Positions 1-8,932 of a stretch of 21,996 nt of DNA are shown here, one piece after another. The stretch is from assembly GCA_031276545.1 (NCBI GenBank), contig JAISMW010000059.1, positions 1-21,996 of the forward strand, read 5' to 3'. Below the pieces are notes generated by a model. It saw nothing but the letters and a program-made list of their open reading frames with translations. It ran no database searches and was not told the DNA's origin. The translations under genes were made by a program, and so were the position numbers. This stretch comes from Tannerellaceae bacterium. GTDB taxonomy: Bacteria; Bacteroidota; Bacteroidia; Bacteroidales; Tannerellaceae. Positions within the stretch are counted from its first letter, which is position 1, and each line of letters opens with the position of its first letter.

Positions 1-331
<331 letters not shown>

Positions 332-342
332 CTTTTTAACAA

Positions 343-373
343 CCATTTTATTGATATTCAATAAAATAATGGC
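343..373. repeat. AT-rich inverted repeat beside the IS end
   Basis: ATTTTATTGA (345-354) and TCAATAAAAT (358-367) are perfect reverse complements separated by TAT. CC and GG flank them slightly out of register. It may be a weak terminator or mark the boundary of the left-hand insertion sequence. No target duplication could be identified. Confidence 0.4.
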
Positions 374-701
374 TTCATAAGGACTGACTATATAGGAAGC
401 GTTATTATTATTTGCAAAGCTGACATAAAAATCCCTCCCTTCCGTAGCGCTGTTTTGCGCCCGTAGAGAGAGGGAAGAGAGAAGTCCGGGAAACCCGGCC
501 TAATGCAGCGCTTCGCGAATGGAGAGTTATCCATCCATATATATAATGAAACACAAAATAATAGAGTTGAGAGTTTCACCGCCTTTTTCTTACGTCGAAC
601 CCATGTTTCTTTAACGTCTTCTTTGTAACAGAATCTTTCGTATTTTTACGCGCATAACGCATGAGGTTTATTCAGGAAAATACACAATAAAAGCAAGACG
701 T
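374..701. other. Intergenic region between the left IS and relA
   Basis: There is no convincing gene here. A 63-codon minus frame (388-579) has low-complexity, non-family composition and no recognisable motif. Small hairpin potential exists at 486-498 (CCGGG, 3-nt loop, CCCGG). The relA promoter must lie here. The best box is TATTTTTA at 641-648, one mismatch to TAnnTTTG, but the nearest TTTG (622-625) is only 15 nt upstream, so I do not call it. Confidence 0.4.
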
Positions 702-2963
702 ATGAATCGGCTACCATTTTTTACACAGGAGGAAAAACAGTTGTTTTTCTCCAAGTACAGGCAATTGCTGCGTGTGCTGCACGGATTCGAAGAGGAAGGG
801 GATATACCCGGGATGAAGGAATTGATGCAGCGGGTGATTGCGCTGGATTGCTGCGGAAGAGACAGGAACGGAATCAACGGGCTGCTGCGCAATATGGATA
901 CCGCATTGATTGCAGCCTGCGAAATCGGCCTGAGGCGTGCGCCGGTGCTGGCGCTTTTGCTGTATCGCCCGGTGCTGAAACAACTGGTTTCGATAGACGA
1001 AGCAGAGAAACTGTTCGGTAAGGATGTGGCGCAAATCATCGCCCGACTGCTGAAAACATCCGATTTGTACGCGAGAAACACGGCAATTGATTCCGAAAAC
1101 TTCCATCGCCTGCTCTTCTCTTTCGCCGAAGATGTGAGGGTGATCCTGCTGATGATAGCCGACCGTCTTTATATGATGCGGATGGGAAAGCAACTGGCTA
1201 ACCCCAAAGACCGCGAACAACTGGCCGGAGAAGCCTCCTACCTCTATGCCCCCCTGGCACACCGCCTGGGACTCTACGCCATCAAGGGAGAGATGGAAGA
1301 CCTCTCGCTGAAATACACGGAGCCGGAACAGTTCGCGTTCATCAAAGCGAAACTGAGTGAAACCAAACGCTCGCGCGACGCCTACATTGCCGCGTTCATC
1401 GAGCCGGTGAAAAAGAAACTGGAAGAGGAAGGCTTCACCTTTGATATCAAGGGGCGAACCAAGTCCATCCACTCCATATACAACAAACTGAAGAAGCAGA
1501 ACATCGAGTTTGAAAACATATACGATTTGTTTGCCATACGGGTCATCCTGGATATGCCTTCGGAATCTATGGAAAAGGAACGTTCGGAATGCTGGCGCGC
1601 CTTCTCCGTAATCACCAATATGTATCAGCCCAACCCCAAGCGGATGAAAGACTGGATTTCCATCCCCAAAAGCAACGGATACGAAAGCCTGCATACCACC
1701 GTGATGGGGCCGCAGAACCGCTGGGTGGAAGTGCAGATACGCACACGACGCATGGACGAAATTGCCGAACGCGGACTGGCCGCTCACTGGAAATACAAGG
1801 GCGGAAAGGAAGAGAGCGGACTCGACGAATTGCTGGCCGGCGTACGCATGGCGCTCGAATCGAAAGAAACCGGCCCCTACGATTTGATGCAAAGTTTCCG
1901 GATGGACCTCTACCAGGACGAGATTTACGTCTTCACTCCGCAGGGCAAACTGATCAAACTGCCCAAGGGAGCCACCGTGCTCGACTTTGCCTTTGCCGTA
2001 CATACCGGACTGGGATGCAAATGTATCTCGGCCAAAGTAAACGGAAAAAACGTCCCCATACGCCATACCCTCGGAAACGGGGATACCGTGATGATACTCA
2101 CCTCGCCCACCCAGTCGCCCAAACGGGGGTGGCTCTCCTTCGTCGCCACATCCAAAGCACGTATCAAAATCAAGCAGGCCCTGAGGGAAGAGTCTGCCAA
2201 AAGCGCCGAGTTTGCGAAAGAAATGCTGCAACGCCGCTTCAAAAACCGCAAAATAGACCCCGACGAAGGCACACTGATGCGCTATATCAAAAAGAAGGGC
2301 TACAAAACCGTCACGGACTTCTATCTCGACCTGGCCGACGAAAAGCTCGACCCCAACCAGGTGATGGACGACTACCTGGAACTGGAACGGAAAGAAAAAG
2401 AGGCCGCCGAAACACCCGATGTGCGCAGCGCCGAAAACTTTGTGGCCGTTACCGAAGCCGCCGAAATATCCGCACAGAGCGATATGCTGGTCATCGACAA
2501 AGACCTCACCGGCATCGACTACAAATTGGCCAGGTGCTGCAACCCGATCTTCGGAGACGACATCTTTGCCTTCGTCTCCACGCAGGGAATCAGGATACAC
2601 CGGAAAAACTGTCCGAACGAACCGGAGATGCGCGCCCGTTTCGGATACCGTATCGTGGAAGCCCGGTGGAGCGGAAAGGGAGCCAACGACTATGTGGTCA
2701 GTCTCCTGATAACCGGACGCGACGACATCGCCATCGTGACCAACATCACCTCCGTGATAGGAAAGGAAAAAGGCGTTTCGCTCCGCTCCTTCACGATCGA
2801 TTCCGTAGACGGATTCTTTCAGGGAAACTTCGGCGTGCTGGTAAAGGATTCCAATTCGCTGGCACACCTGATAGGGAAAATAAAAAACACCAAAGGCATC
2901 ACGTCCGTGGTGCGTCTGGATGGCTTGAAGACAGACCCATCTTCTCCGCCTGCTTCCACATAA
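702..2963 (+). CDS. relA: RelA-type (p)ppGpp synthetase with a degenerate HD hydrolase domain
   Basis: A 753-residue RelA/SpoT homologue, normal full length, acting in the cytosol in the stringent response (ATP + GTP/GDP to AMP + (p)ppGpp). Domain order: HD-like region about 25-200; synthetase about 240-370 with [15 protein letters not shown], the RxKD signature (R314-M-K-D317), [10 protein letters not shown] and EVQIRT; TGS about 405-467 ([19 protein letters not shown]); helical region; Cys-containing zinc-finger-like region about 607-640 (LARCCNP, CP); ACT about 663-740. In the HD domain the family motif HDxxED is replaced by Y88-R89-P-V-L92-K93, and the HNMR of DRLHNMR reads YMMR (N to M at 158). 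By family knowledge these residues hold the Mn-dependent hydrolase site, so the protein is predicted to be synthetase-only. The start is the ATG at 702. The 3' end overlaps the convergent cca gene by 65 bp. Confidence 0.93.
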   Translation: MNRLPFFTQEEKQLFFSKYRQLLRVLHGFEEEGDIPGMKELMQRVIALDCCGRDRNGINGLLRNMDTALIAACEIGLRRAPVLALLLYRPVLKQLVSIDEAEKLFGKDVAQIIARLLKTSDLYARNTAIDSENFHRLLFSFAEDVRVILLMIADRLYMMRMGKQLANPKDREQLAGEASYLYAPLAHRLGLYAIKGEMEDLSLKYTEPEQFAFIKAKLSETKRSRDAYIAAFIEPVKKKLEEEGFTFDIKGRTKSIHSIYNKLKKQNIEFENIYDLFAIRVILDMPSESMEKERSECWRAFSVITNMYQPNPKRMKDWISIPKSNGYESLHTTVMGPQNRWVEVQIRTRRMDEIAERGLAAHWKYKGGKEESGLDELLAGVRMALESKETGPYDLMQSFRMDLYQDEIYVFTPQGKLIKLPKGATVLDFAFAVHTGLGCKCISAKVNGKNVPIRHTLGNGDTVMILTSPTQSPKRGWLSFVATSKARIKIKQALREESAKSAEFAKEMLQRRFKNRKIDPDEGTLMRYIKKKGYKTVTDFYLDLADEKLDPNQVMDDYLELERKEKEAAETPDVRSAENFVAVTEAAEISAQSDMLVIDKDLTGIDYKLARCCNPIFGDDIFAFVSTQGIRIHRKNCPNEPEMRARFGYRIVEARWSGKGANDYVVSLLITGRDDIAIVTNITSVIGKEKGVSLRSFTIDSVDGFFQGNFGVLVKDSNSLAHLIGKIKNTKGITSVVRLDGLKTDPSSPPAST

Positions 2964-4329
2964 ACGCACGGGCAGCCCCGTATTCGTTGGGAATCACACC
3001 GTCGAGAATCGCGTTCCTGATCGCCTCCTTCAGGACGCCTACGGGACGGGAGGGAGGAAGCCCGAAGGTAGCCATAATCTCTTCGCCCGTAACGGGAGGC
3101 TGAAAATTGCGTATCCTGTCCTTCTCCTCTATCTCCGCCAGTTTCTCGCGCACGAGGCGGAAGTTATTCAGGAAACGCTTCACCTTATCGGGGTTCTTGC
3201 TGGTAATATCCGCCTCGCACAGCTGCATCAGATCGTCGATATCGTCCCCCGCATCGAAAAGCAGGCGACGGACGGCCGAATCGGTCACCTCTTCGTCCGA
3301 GAGCGCAATCGGACGCATGTGAAGACCCACCATCTTCTGTACGTACTTCATCTTCTCGTTCATCGGAAGCTTCATCTGCCGGAAAATGCCCGGAATCATC
3401 CGATCGCCTATAAAATCATGGTTATGAAACGTCCACCCCAGCCTGTTGTCCCACCGTTTGGTGGCCGGCTTGGCGATGTCGTGCAGGAGGGCGCTCCAGC
3501 GAAGCCAGAGATTGTCCGTATGCCGGCTGAGACGGTCGAGCACCATCAGCGTATGCGAGAAATTATCCTTATGCCCGACGCCCTCCCTGGTCTCCACCCC
3601 CTTCAGCGCGCTCAGTTCGGGAAAGACCAGAGGAAGAAGCCCCGACAGATCCAGCAGCTCAAACCCGACCGACGGACGCGGAGAAAGCACAATCCGGTGA
3701 AGCTCCTCCGCCACACGTTCTTTGGAAATAATACGGATCCGCTCCCTGTTCCGTTCGATAGCCTCGAAGGTATCCGGATCGATAAAGAAGCCCAACTGCG
3801 AGGCGAACCGCACAGCCCTCATCATGCGAAGCGGGTCGTCGCTGAAGGTCATATCCGGATTCAGAGGCGTGCGAATCCTCTGGTTTTCCAGATCCCCCAG
3901 TCCGTCGAAAGGATCCGTCAGCACGCCGTAGCGCGCCCGGTTCAGGCAGATAGCCATTGCGTTGATGGTAAAGTCTCGCCGGTTTTGGTCGTCCTCCAGC
4001 GTCCCGTTCTCCACCGCGGGCTTGCGGCTGTCGGGCGTATATGATTCCTTTCGTGCGCCGACAAACTCCAGTTCCCAGTCGGGAGTTTTCACCTGCGCCG
4101 TGCCGAAGTTGCGGAACACCGTCAGCTTCGCCCCCTTACCCATCCTTTCCGCCACAGCCTGCGCCAAGGCGATACCGCTTCCGACGGCCACAAAATCCAT
4201 ATCTTTGGAGGGACGCCGAAGGAATAAATCCCTCACGTACCCTCCGATAAGATAAGCCTCCATATTCAGTTCGTCTGCCGCTTCCGATACCGCGGTAAAA
4301 GGTTCCTTCCAATCCAGAAATGCCGTCAT
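2899..4329 (-). CDS. cca: tRNA nucleotidyltransferase (CCA-adding / PcnB family) with HD domain
   Basis: 476 residues. The nucleotidyltransferase head has [22 protein letters not shown] (GG at 29-30, metal-binding D43 and D45), then [10 protein letters not shown] (118-126) and the NTase-associated stretch [13 protein letters not shown] (164-176). An HD domain follows, with H259 and H283-D284 (LLHDIAKP) and FHNHDFIG. This layout is that of class II CCA-adding enzymes of Bacteroidota, which build or repair the 3' CCA of tRNAs in the cytosol; a poly(A) polymerase role cannot be excluded from sequence alone. The stop (TGA, plus 2899-2901) lies inside relA, so the last 21 codons overlap it antisense. 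A TATCTTTG box about 28 bp upstream suggests its own promoter, although the TonB receptor gene lies only 82 bp upstream on the same strand. Confidence 0.93.
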   Translation of the reverse strand: MTAFLDWKEPFTAVSEAADELNMEAYLIGGYVRDLFLRRPSKDMDFVAVGSGIALAQAVAERMGKGAKLTVFRNFGTAQVKTPDWELEFVGARKESYTPDSRKPAVENGTLEDDQNRRDFTINAMAICLNRARYGVLTDPFDGLGDLENQRIRTPLNPDMTFSDDPLRMMRAVRFASQLGFFIDPDTFEAIERNRERIRIISKERVAEELHRIVLSPRPSVGFELLDLSGLLPLVFPELSALKGVETREGVGHKDNFSHTLMVLDRLSRHTDNLWLRWSALLHDIAKPATKRWDNRLGWTFHNHDFIGDRMIPGIFRQMKLPMNEKMKYVQKMVGLHMRPIALSDEEVTDSAVRRLLFDAGDDIDDLMQLCEADITSKNPDKVKRFLNNFRLVREKLAEIEEKDRIRNFQPPVTGEEIMATFGLPPSRPVGVLKEAIRNAILDGVIPNEYGAARAFMWKQAEKMGLSSSHPDAPRT

Positions 4330-4357
4330 GTCTGTTTAATATACTGTTTCAGGACGG

Positions 4358-4365
4358 CAAAGATA
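4358..4365 (-). promoter_or_regulatory. Candidate -7 box of cca
   Basis: The minus strand reads TATCTTTG here, an exact match to the Bacteroides TAnnTTTG -7 consensus, about 28 bp before the cca ATG. No good TTTG lies 19-21 nt further upstream, so this rests on the -7 box and position only. Confidence 0.4.
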
Positions 4366-4411
4366 GAACGAAAGAAGGAGAAACCGGCTCGACGGCGCCC
4401 CCATATTTCGG

Positions 4412-7400
4412 TCAGAAACTGTAGCGAAGTCCTATTTGCACCTGATACGGATTGCCGTTCAGGCTCGAAACGCCCGTATTGGCGTTTACATTATATACAT
4501 ACTGTTTGTGCTCCGCGTCGAAGTTCTTTATGGTATAGATGTACTGGTTCCCCAGGTTATGACCGGCTCCCCAGCGCTTGCTGAGCAGATTGGCCACATT
4601 GAATATATCCACGGAAAGCTCCAGGTTTTGCGATTGATAGACGCGGAACTTTTTGCCTATGCGCAGGTCGAATATCCCGTAGAAGCCGTTTATCCCTCCG
4701 TTGCGTGCAGCTACTTTCCCGAAGCTGCTCCGGATATATTTCTTCACACTTTCTTCCGCATCCGGATTGTCGAGGATAGCCCGGATACCTTCTTTCAGGT
4801 AGGCAGGAGCCGAAGGGTCGTCGGGCGATACAATGTAAGCCAGATCGTTGGACGCCACAAAGTCGCCGTTGACGTTGCCGTTCACCACCAGCGAGTAGCG
4901 GCTGCCGCCCATGCCCGAAAAGCGCAGCCCGGCGCTGATGCCCCATATCGCAGGAGTGGCGCCGTAGAACACCACCTTATGGCGGAACTGATTGTTTGAA
5001 TACGTCATCCGGCTCAAGTCGCGGGGGTCGTCCGCCACCATTTGCGACAGCGTAGCCGAGTTGGCCACATTGCCGGTATACGACGTATTGTCTTTCGTAT
5101 CGTTCCAGGTGTAGCTGAAGGCAAACTCCCCGTCTCCGTAATACCGCCATACGCCTTCGGCCACAAAGGCAAACTGGTTGATTTTTCCCTCGCTCACCAG
5201 TTCCAGCACGCGGCCTACGCGGTCGGTCTTGCGTCCCTGCATCCAGTCTGCCGCGCCGTTTGCGGGATTAATTGATTCGGCAGGGACGTATACCCCCCGG
5301 TTTCCTTCGGACGCCAGGCGGAAGAAGGGTTGGTCTACCATGTTCCGGTCGAGATACATATAGTTGTTCCGCGCCAGCGTCATGTACCCGCTCACTCCCA
5401 GGCGCAGCCTGTCTGAAAAGAAGTGCGTATACGAGGCGTTGGCTTTGTATACAACGGGCACCTTGGCCCCGGCTCCGTTCATGTTGATGGTGGCGGTGGG
5501 AGGAATATCGGGGTTGCTGAACAGTCCGGCGCCCGGCGCACTCAGCGGATCGCGGCGGTAGGAAGGAAAATCGGGAGTGGGGACAAGCCGGTCGCGCACA
5601 TCCACGGACATCACCTTGGTGCCGTCGAACACCATATTGTTTATCATGGCATAGTTGTTTATATCCGAAGCGAAGACGCCGCCCCCCAGACGGACAATGT
5701 CCTGCTGCTTTTCGTTGACGTCCCAGGTAATCTGCAGGCGGGGCTGAATCTGGAAGGTGCTCAGCCCGTTGTCCGTCCGCAAACCCAGTTCGCGGTATAC
5801 GGTTTCGTTGAAATTACCCTTGTTGAAATACACCGCGTCGTCCAAGCGCAGCCCGGCCATCACTTCGAATCCCCGGAAAAGTTTGGTCTGCATCTGCGCA
5901 TAGAGGCCGGCGTTCATGATGTTCTGAGCTACCCGCTGATCGGGGTCGAGGTACACCTCGCGCACGTAGCGGTAGGGAGCAAGCTGCCCGAAACTCTCCA
6001 GCCCCGTGAAGTAGAAGCGGCCGTTCGCCTCGCTGCCGTAGCGCGAATCCATGCGGGTATACATCAGGTCGAACCCGAAGGTATATTGCGTCCGGCGGGT
6101 GCTGTAGTAAAGGTTGTCTACCAGGTGCCACACATGGTTGTAGAAATTCTCCGGACAGTATCGCTGCCCTCCCAACTGGATGGTGGTGTAGACGCTTTTG
6201 CCGTCTACTTCCGATTCCACCCGTTCCACTATCGCCCTCGGGATATTGGCCTCCGGAAGCTGGCTGTTGGGAGTCGATTCTTCGGAAGTGTACAGATGCT
6301 GGAGTTTCAGCTCGTTCACGGTGCGCGTACCCAGTACGGAGCGCAGGGTGGCCAGCAGGCTGTTGTCGATGGAATGTACATCGCCGTATACCTCGTAGAG
6401 ATTAATCGAACTGTTGTCGCCCAGACCCTGGTTGTTGCGGTCGTTCACGAAGTTGTCGCGGACGGTCAGCAGGCTGGTGGCGTTTAGTTGCCAGTCGATG
6501 CGTGCAAAGAGAGCGTCTGTATTCTGTTTCTTGTCGAAAGCGCCGAACTGGGGGCTGCCGGCCACACCGTACAGGCTGCGGGCAATCTCCAGGTAGCGAT
6601 CCAGCGCAGACCGGCTCACGTTGTACCTCTTTTCGTCCGCAGCGCTCTTTATATCGGCAATCTGGAGCGGCCGGGAATCGGCTTGGTGATCCCATGCAAT
6701 GAAAAAGTGGGCAATATCCTTGCGGATAGCTCCCCCCAGCGTCAGGCCGTACTGGTAGGTAGAAAAATCCACATCGCGGGCATTCCCCCGTATATCGTAC
6801 GGGCTGGAGAGCCAGTCCGTACGCCCGTAGGCAAAGGCGCTGCCGGCAAGCCGGTTGGTACCCGATTTGGTTACCGTGCTGACGGCGCCCCCGCCGCTGC
6901 GTCCGTAGGTCACGTCGTACTGGTTCGTCACTACCTTGAACTCCCTCACCGCCTCTATCGAGATGGCATAGGGGCCGCCGTTGCGGTTCGTCGTTCCTCC
7001 GGAAGTGGGATTTTTAGCCGTCATGCCGTCAATCGTAAAATTGGTGGAAGAAGACAACTGTCCGGCCAGGCTTCCGCCGGTGCTCAGGGGAGAGAGGTCT
7101 GCGAGCGACGTAAAATTTCGCCCGTTCACCGGCAGCCGGGCAATATCCCGGTTGCTCACCGATGTGGCCGCACCGATCTGCGGCGCGGTATTCTTCAGCG
7201 AGTTCGCCACCACTTCCACCGCCTGAATTTGCTCCGTCTTTTCCGTCAGCCGGAAATCCACCCTCAGCATATCCCCCTGGTTCAGGGCATATCCCGTTTT
7301 GTGCTGCTCGCCGAAACCGATAAAAGACGCCGAGACGCTGTAAGGCGATCCGAGGGGCAACTGCCGGATGCTGTATTCCCCGTTCAGATTCGTCACCGCT

Positions 7401-7576
7401 CCGGTGTAAAACCCCGTCGATTCGTTTCTCACCGCGACGGTGGCGCCCGTAACGGCTTCGCCCCTTTCGTCGGTCACTCTGCCGGCAATGATAGCCTGCG
7501 TACCCTGCGCCCCGGCGAAGGGGCACACCCATAGCAGTACCGCCAGGAAGGCGATACATTTCGTAACGATATTCAT
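4412..7576 (-). CDS. Oar-like TonB-dependent outer-membrane receptor
   Basis: 1054 residues. Signal peptide about 1-23 (hydrophobic FLAVLLWVCPF, then AGA-Q). A carboxypeptidase-regulatory-like domain at about 28-115 (AGRVTDERGEAVTGATVAVR, GEYSIRQLPLGSPYSV) comes before a plug domain at about 135-240. The plug carries LPVNGRNFTSLADLSP and the Oar-type signature TYGRSGGGAVSTVTKSGTN. A long beta-barrel follows and ends in QIGLRYSF, with the terminal aromatic residue typical of BAM substrates. Family knowledge: Oar-like receptors are outer-membrane proteins energised by TonB-ExbBD and implicated in peptide/protein uptake or surface organisation; the substrate here is unknown. It lies 51 bp downstream of a short secreted-protein gene on the same strand, probably cotranscribed, and no SusD partner is present. 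Confidence 0.9.
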   Translation of the reverse strand: MNIVTKCIAFLAVLLWVCPFAGAQGTQAIIAGRVTDERGEAVTGATVAVRNESTGFYTGAVTNLNGEYSIRQLPLGSPYSVSASFIGFGEQHKTGYALNQGDMLRVDFRLTEKTEQIQAVEVVANSLKNTAPQIGAATSVSNRDIARLPVNGRNFTSLADLSPLSTGGSLAGQLSSSTNFTIDGMTAKNPTSGGTTNRNGGPYAISIEAVREFKVVTNQYDVTYGRSGGGAVSTVTKSGTNRLAGSAFAYGRTDWLSSPYDIRGNARDVDFSTYQYGLTLGGAIRKDIAHFFIAWDHQADSRPLQIADIKSAADEKRYNVSRSALDRYLEIARSLYGVAGSPQFGAFDKKQNTDALFARIDWQLNATSLLTVRDNFVNDRNNQGLGDNSSINLYEVYGDVHSIDNSLLATLRSVLGTRTVNELKLQHLYTSEESTPNSQLPEANIPRAIVERVESEVDGKSVYTTIQLGGQRYCPENFYNHVWHLVDNLYYSTRRTQYTFGFDLMYTRMDSRYGSEANGRFYFTGLESFGQLAPYRYVREVYLDPDQRVAQNIMNAGLYAQMQTKLFRGFEVMAGLRLDDAVYFNKGNFNETVYRELGLRTDNGLSTFQIQPRLQITWDVNEKQQDIVRLGGGVFASDINNYAMINNMVFDGTKVMSVDVRDRLVPTPDFPSYRRDPLSAPGAGLFSNPDIPPTATINMNGAGAKVPVVYKANASYTHFFSDRLRLGVSGYMTLARNNYMYLDRNMVDQPFFRLASEGNRGVYVPAESINPANGAADWMQGRKTDRVGRVLELVSEGKINQFAFVAEGVWRYYGDGEFAFSYTWNDTKDNTSYTGNVANSATLSQMVADDPRDLSRMTYSNNQFRHKVVFYGATPAIWGISAGLRFSGMGGSRYSLVVNGNVNGDFVASNDLAYIVSPDDPSAPAYLKEGIRAILDNPDAEESVKKYIRSSFGKVAARNGGINGFYGIFDLRIGKKFRVYQSQNLELSVDIFNVANLLSKRWGAGHNLGNQYIYTIKNFDAEHKQYVYNVNANTGVSSLNGNPYQVQIGLRYSF

Positions 7577-7627
7577 ATCATGTAAGTTTTAATGAAGTAA
7601 ATAAGAAAAAACACCGTTCCGCGGCGT

Positions 7628-8284
7628 TCACCGGATGTCCAGCGACCGGATCACGTTCGCCGCAATTCTGGAAGAACTCTTCCGGCTGATTCTCTTCAGC
7701 GCATCAGGCTTCTCAAGGTTCATACTGGTAAAATAGTTATTACCCCGGTAAATTTCCCTTCCCTCGCGGTCGAAAAGGGTATAGCTCACGATATGGAACA
7801 GCGTGCGCAGAGGCTCGTCCTGCCATTTCAGATAGTGGCGGTTCAGCATCAGCAGATAATCGGCCTCATCCATCAGATTTCGCCACACCTCGGGCGATAC
7901 GGAAGAAAGATCCGGATAGCAATCCTCCTCCTCGCCGTTCATCCTGACCGAGCGGCTAAACTGTTCATCCACCGCCTCGGGGTCGGCCGTCACGAAGCAG
8001 CAGTCGTCGGAACGGTTGGCCGCCACGATATTTTCTGCGATAATCCGGTTATACTCCCGGTCGATATGTTCGGCCTCCATTCCCGTTTCGTCTGCGATCA
8101 TACCTGCGTAGAAATAGTTTGATTTCACGTTGTCGTTCAGCCCCACGATAAGGATTCTCGGCATCCGTTCCCGGTCTCTGCCATTTCCCTTCGCGCCCCT
8201 GTTTTCCTTCGCCTCAAGGATTAAATTACCAATCAAACCGAGGCAGATCACCAAAAAAGCCCTGTAAAAATTCAATTTAACCAT
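7628..8284 (-). CDS. Predicted exported protein of unknown family, next to the TonB receptor
   Basis: 218 residues. The N-terminus (MVKLNFYRAFLVICLGLIGN) is a short basic-hydrophobic segment with a plausible cleavage after LILEA, so export by Sec is likely. After a basic linker (RGAKGNGRDRER) comes a compact mixed region beginning RILIVGLNDNVKSNYFY, where a beta-strand/turn pattern is followed by acidic stretches. Paired cysteines (CC) lie in the middle and a basic tail (RISRKSSSR) ends the protein. I do not recognise the family. It is the first gene of a two-gene unit with the Oar-like receptor (51-bp gap), suggesting an accessory, periplasmic or lipid-free partner. About 120 bp upstream begins the 21-bp palindrome array. 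The start is the ATG at 8282-8284, which opens the signal peptide. Confidence 0.7.
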   Translation of the reverse strand: MVKLNFYRAFLVICLGLIGNLILEAKENRGAKGNGRDRERMPRILIVGLNDNVKSNYFYAGMIADETGMEAEHIDREYNRIIAENIVAANRSDDCCFVTADPEAVDEQFSRSVRMNGEEEDCYPDLSSVSPEVWRNLMDEADYLLMLNRHYLKWQDEPLRTLFHIVSYTLFDREGREIYRGNNYFTSMNLEKPDALKRISRKSSSRIAANVIRSLDIR

Positions 8285-8403
8285 AACATCATTTCATTGG
8301 ATTCATATTCGCCGGCGAAAGTACCCCCCGTTTGTGACAAAGCCGCGACAGTCCGGCAAACAAACGGTTGCATCCCAATCTTTTGTAGTCTCCACATAGT
8401 AAG

Positions 8404-8739
8404 AAAGATTAATCTTTTCTTCGTAAAGATTAATCTTTTCTTCGTAAAGATTAATCTTTTCTTCATAAAGATTAATCTTTTCTTCGTAAAGATTAATCTT
8501 TTCTTCATAAAGATTAATCTTTTCTTCGTGAAGATTAATCTTTTCTTCGTAAAGATTAATCTTTTCTTCGTGAAGATTAATCTTTTCTTCGTAAAGATTA
8601 ATCTTTTCTTCGTAAAGATTAATCTTTTCTTCGTGAAGATTAATCTTTTCTTCGTGAAGATTAATCTTTTCCTTGTAAAGATTAATCTTTTTCTAAAAAA
8701 GATTAATCTTATCTTAATAAAGACTAATCTTTTTCGGAA
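8404..8739. repeat. Tandem array: sixteen 21-bp units, each a 14-bp palindrome plus a 7-nt spacer
   Basis: Each unit is the perfect palindrome AAAGATTAATCTTT followed by TCTTCGT (variants TCTTCAT; some copies start GAAG instead of AAAG). Sixteen units fit exactly into 336 bp with no register slip. The left units are nearly identical. The rightmost units (from about 8660) decay: CCTTGT, TTCTAAA, ATCTTAAT, then AAAGACTAATCTTT with TTCGGAA. This gradient is usual for a tandem array that expands from one side. The spacers are not unique, so it is not a CRISPR array. The 21-bp period equals two turns of B-DNA, which puts every palindrome on the same face of the helix. It lies 120 bp upstream of the exported-protein/TonB-receptor unit. 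Confidence 0.95.
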
Positions 8740-8832
8740 GAACAACCTCTCTTCCCGAGGGGGCATCTTCTCTTTCGGGACGGGGAAGGGTTTTGGATTT
8801 CCGGGGAAGGGAGATGGAGGAGTGTCCGTATA

Positions 8833-8880
8833 CAAAAGGATACCCCGAAAGTCCGGGAAGACTTTCGGGGTATCCTTTTG
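8833..8880 (-). terminator. Strong intrinsic terminator after the S9 peptidase gene
   Basis: The arms at 8833-8852 and 8861-8880 are perfect 20-bp reverse complements (core GGATACCCCGAAAGT / ACTTTCGGGGTATCC) around an 8-nt loop, with AAAA before and TTTT after the GC-rich part. On the minus strand it comes about 53 nt after the S9 stop codon, so it should end the TPR-barrel-peptidase transcript. The symmetry lets it work in both directions. Confidence 0.85.
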
Positions 8881-8932
8881 TGGTTCGGTTGAAGAATCGG
8901 GAGGCGCTCCGGGTCGCTTTTGGGTGGCGAAC

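Larger units (their letters stand above)
8285..8932. other. Gene-free region with repeat array and terminator
   Basis: This stretch separates the S9 peptidase gene from the exported-protein/receptor genes, all on the minus strand. It contains the sixteen-unit palindrome array (8404-8739) and the strong hairpin (8833-8880). Long open frames cross it on both strands only because the 21-bp period is a multiple of three and the unit has no stop. They begin with TTG, give a monotonous 7-residue peptide repeat, and one of them runs straight through the terminator hairpin, so I do not call them genes. No full TTTG/TAnnTTTG promoter was found in 8285-8403. The nearest is TACTTTCG on the minus strand, with one mismatch and no -33. 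Confidence 0.6.

Noticed and set aside
388..579. 63-codon minus frame upstream of relA
   Set aside because: Too short, no recognisable domain, no promoter or neighbour support; could be part of an intergenic repeat, which I cannot test.
641..648. relA promoter at TATTTTTA
   Set aside because: One mismatch to TAnnTTTG and the nearest TTTG is 15 nt upstream instead of 19-21.
711..2969. Long minus-strand frame antisense to relA
   Set aside because: No family motif; complete overlap with a well-supported RelA with all synthetase motifs.
1589..3103. 504-codon second plus frame over relA
   Set aside because: Arg/Pro-rich out-of-frame translation typical of a GC-rich shadow; relA explains the region.
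8404..8739. CRISPR array
   Set aside because: The 7-nt spacers are nearly identical rather than unique, the unit is only 21 bp, and no cas gene is present.
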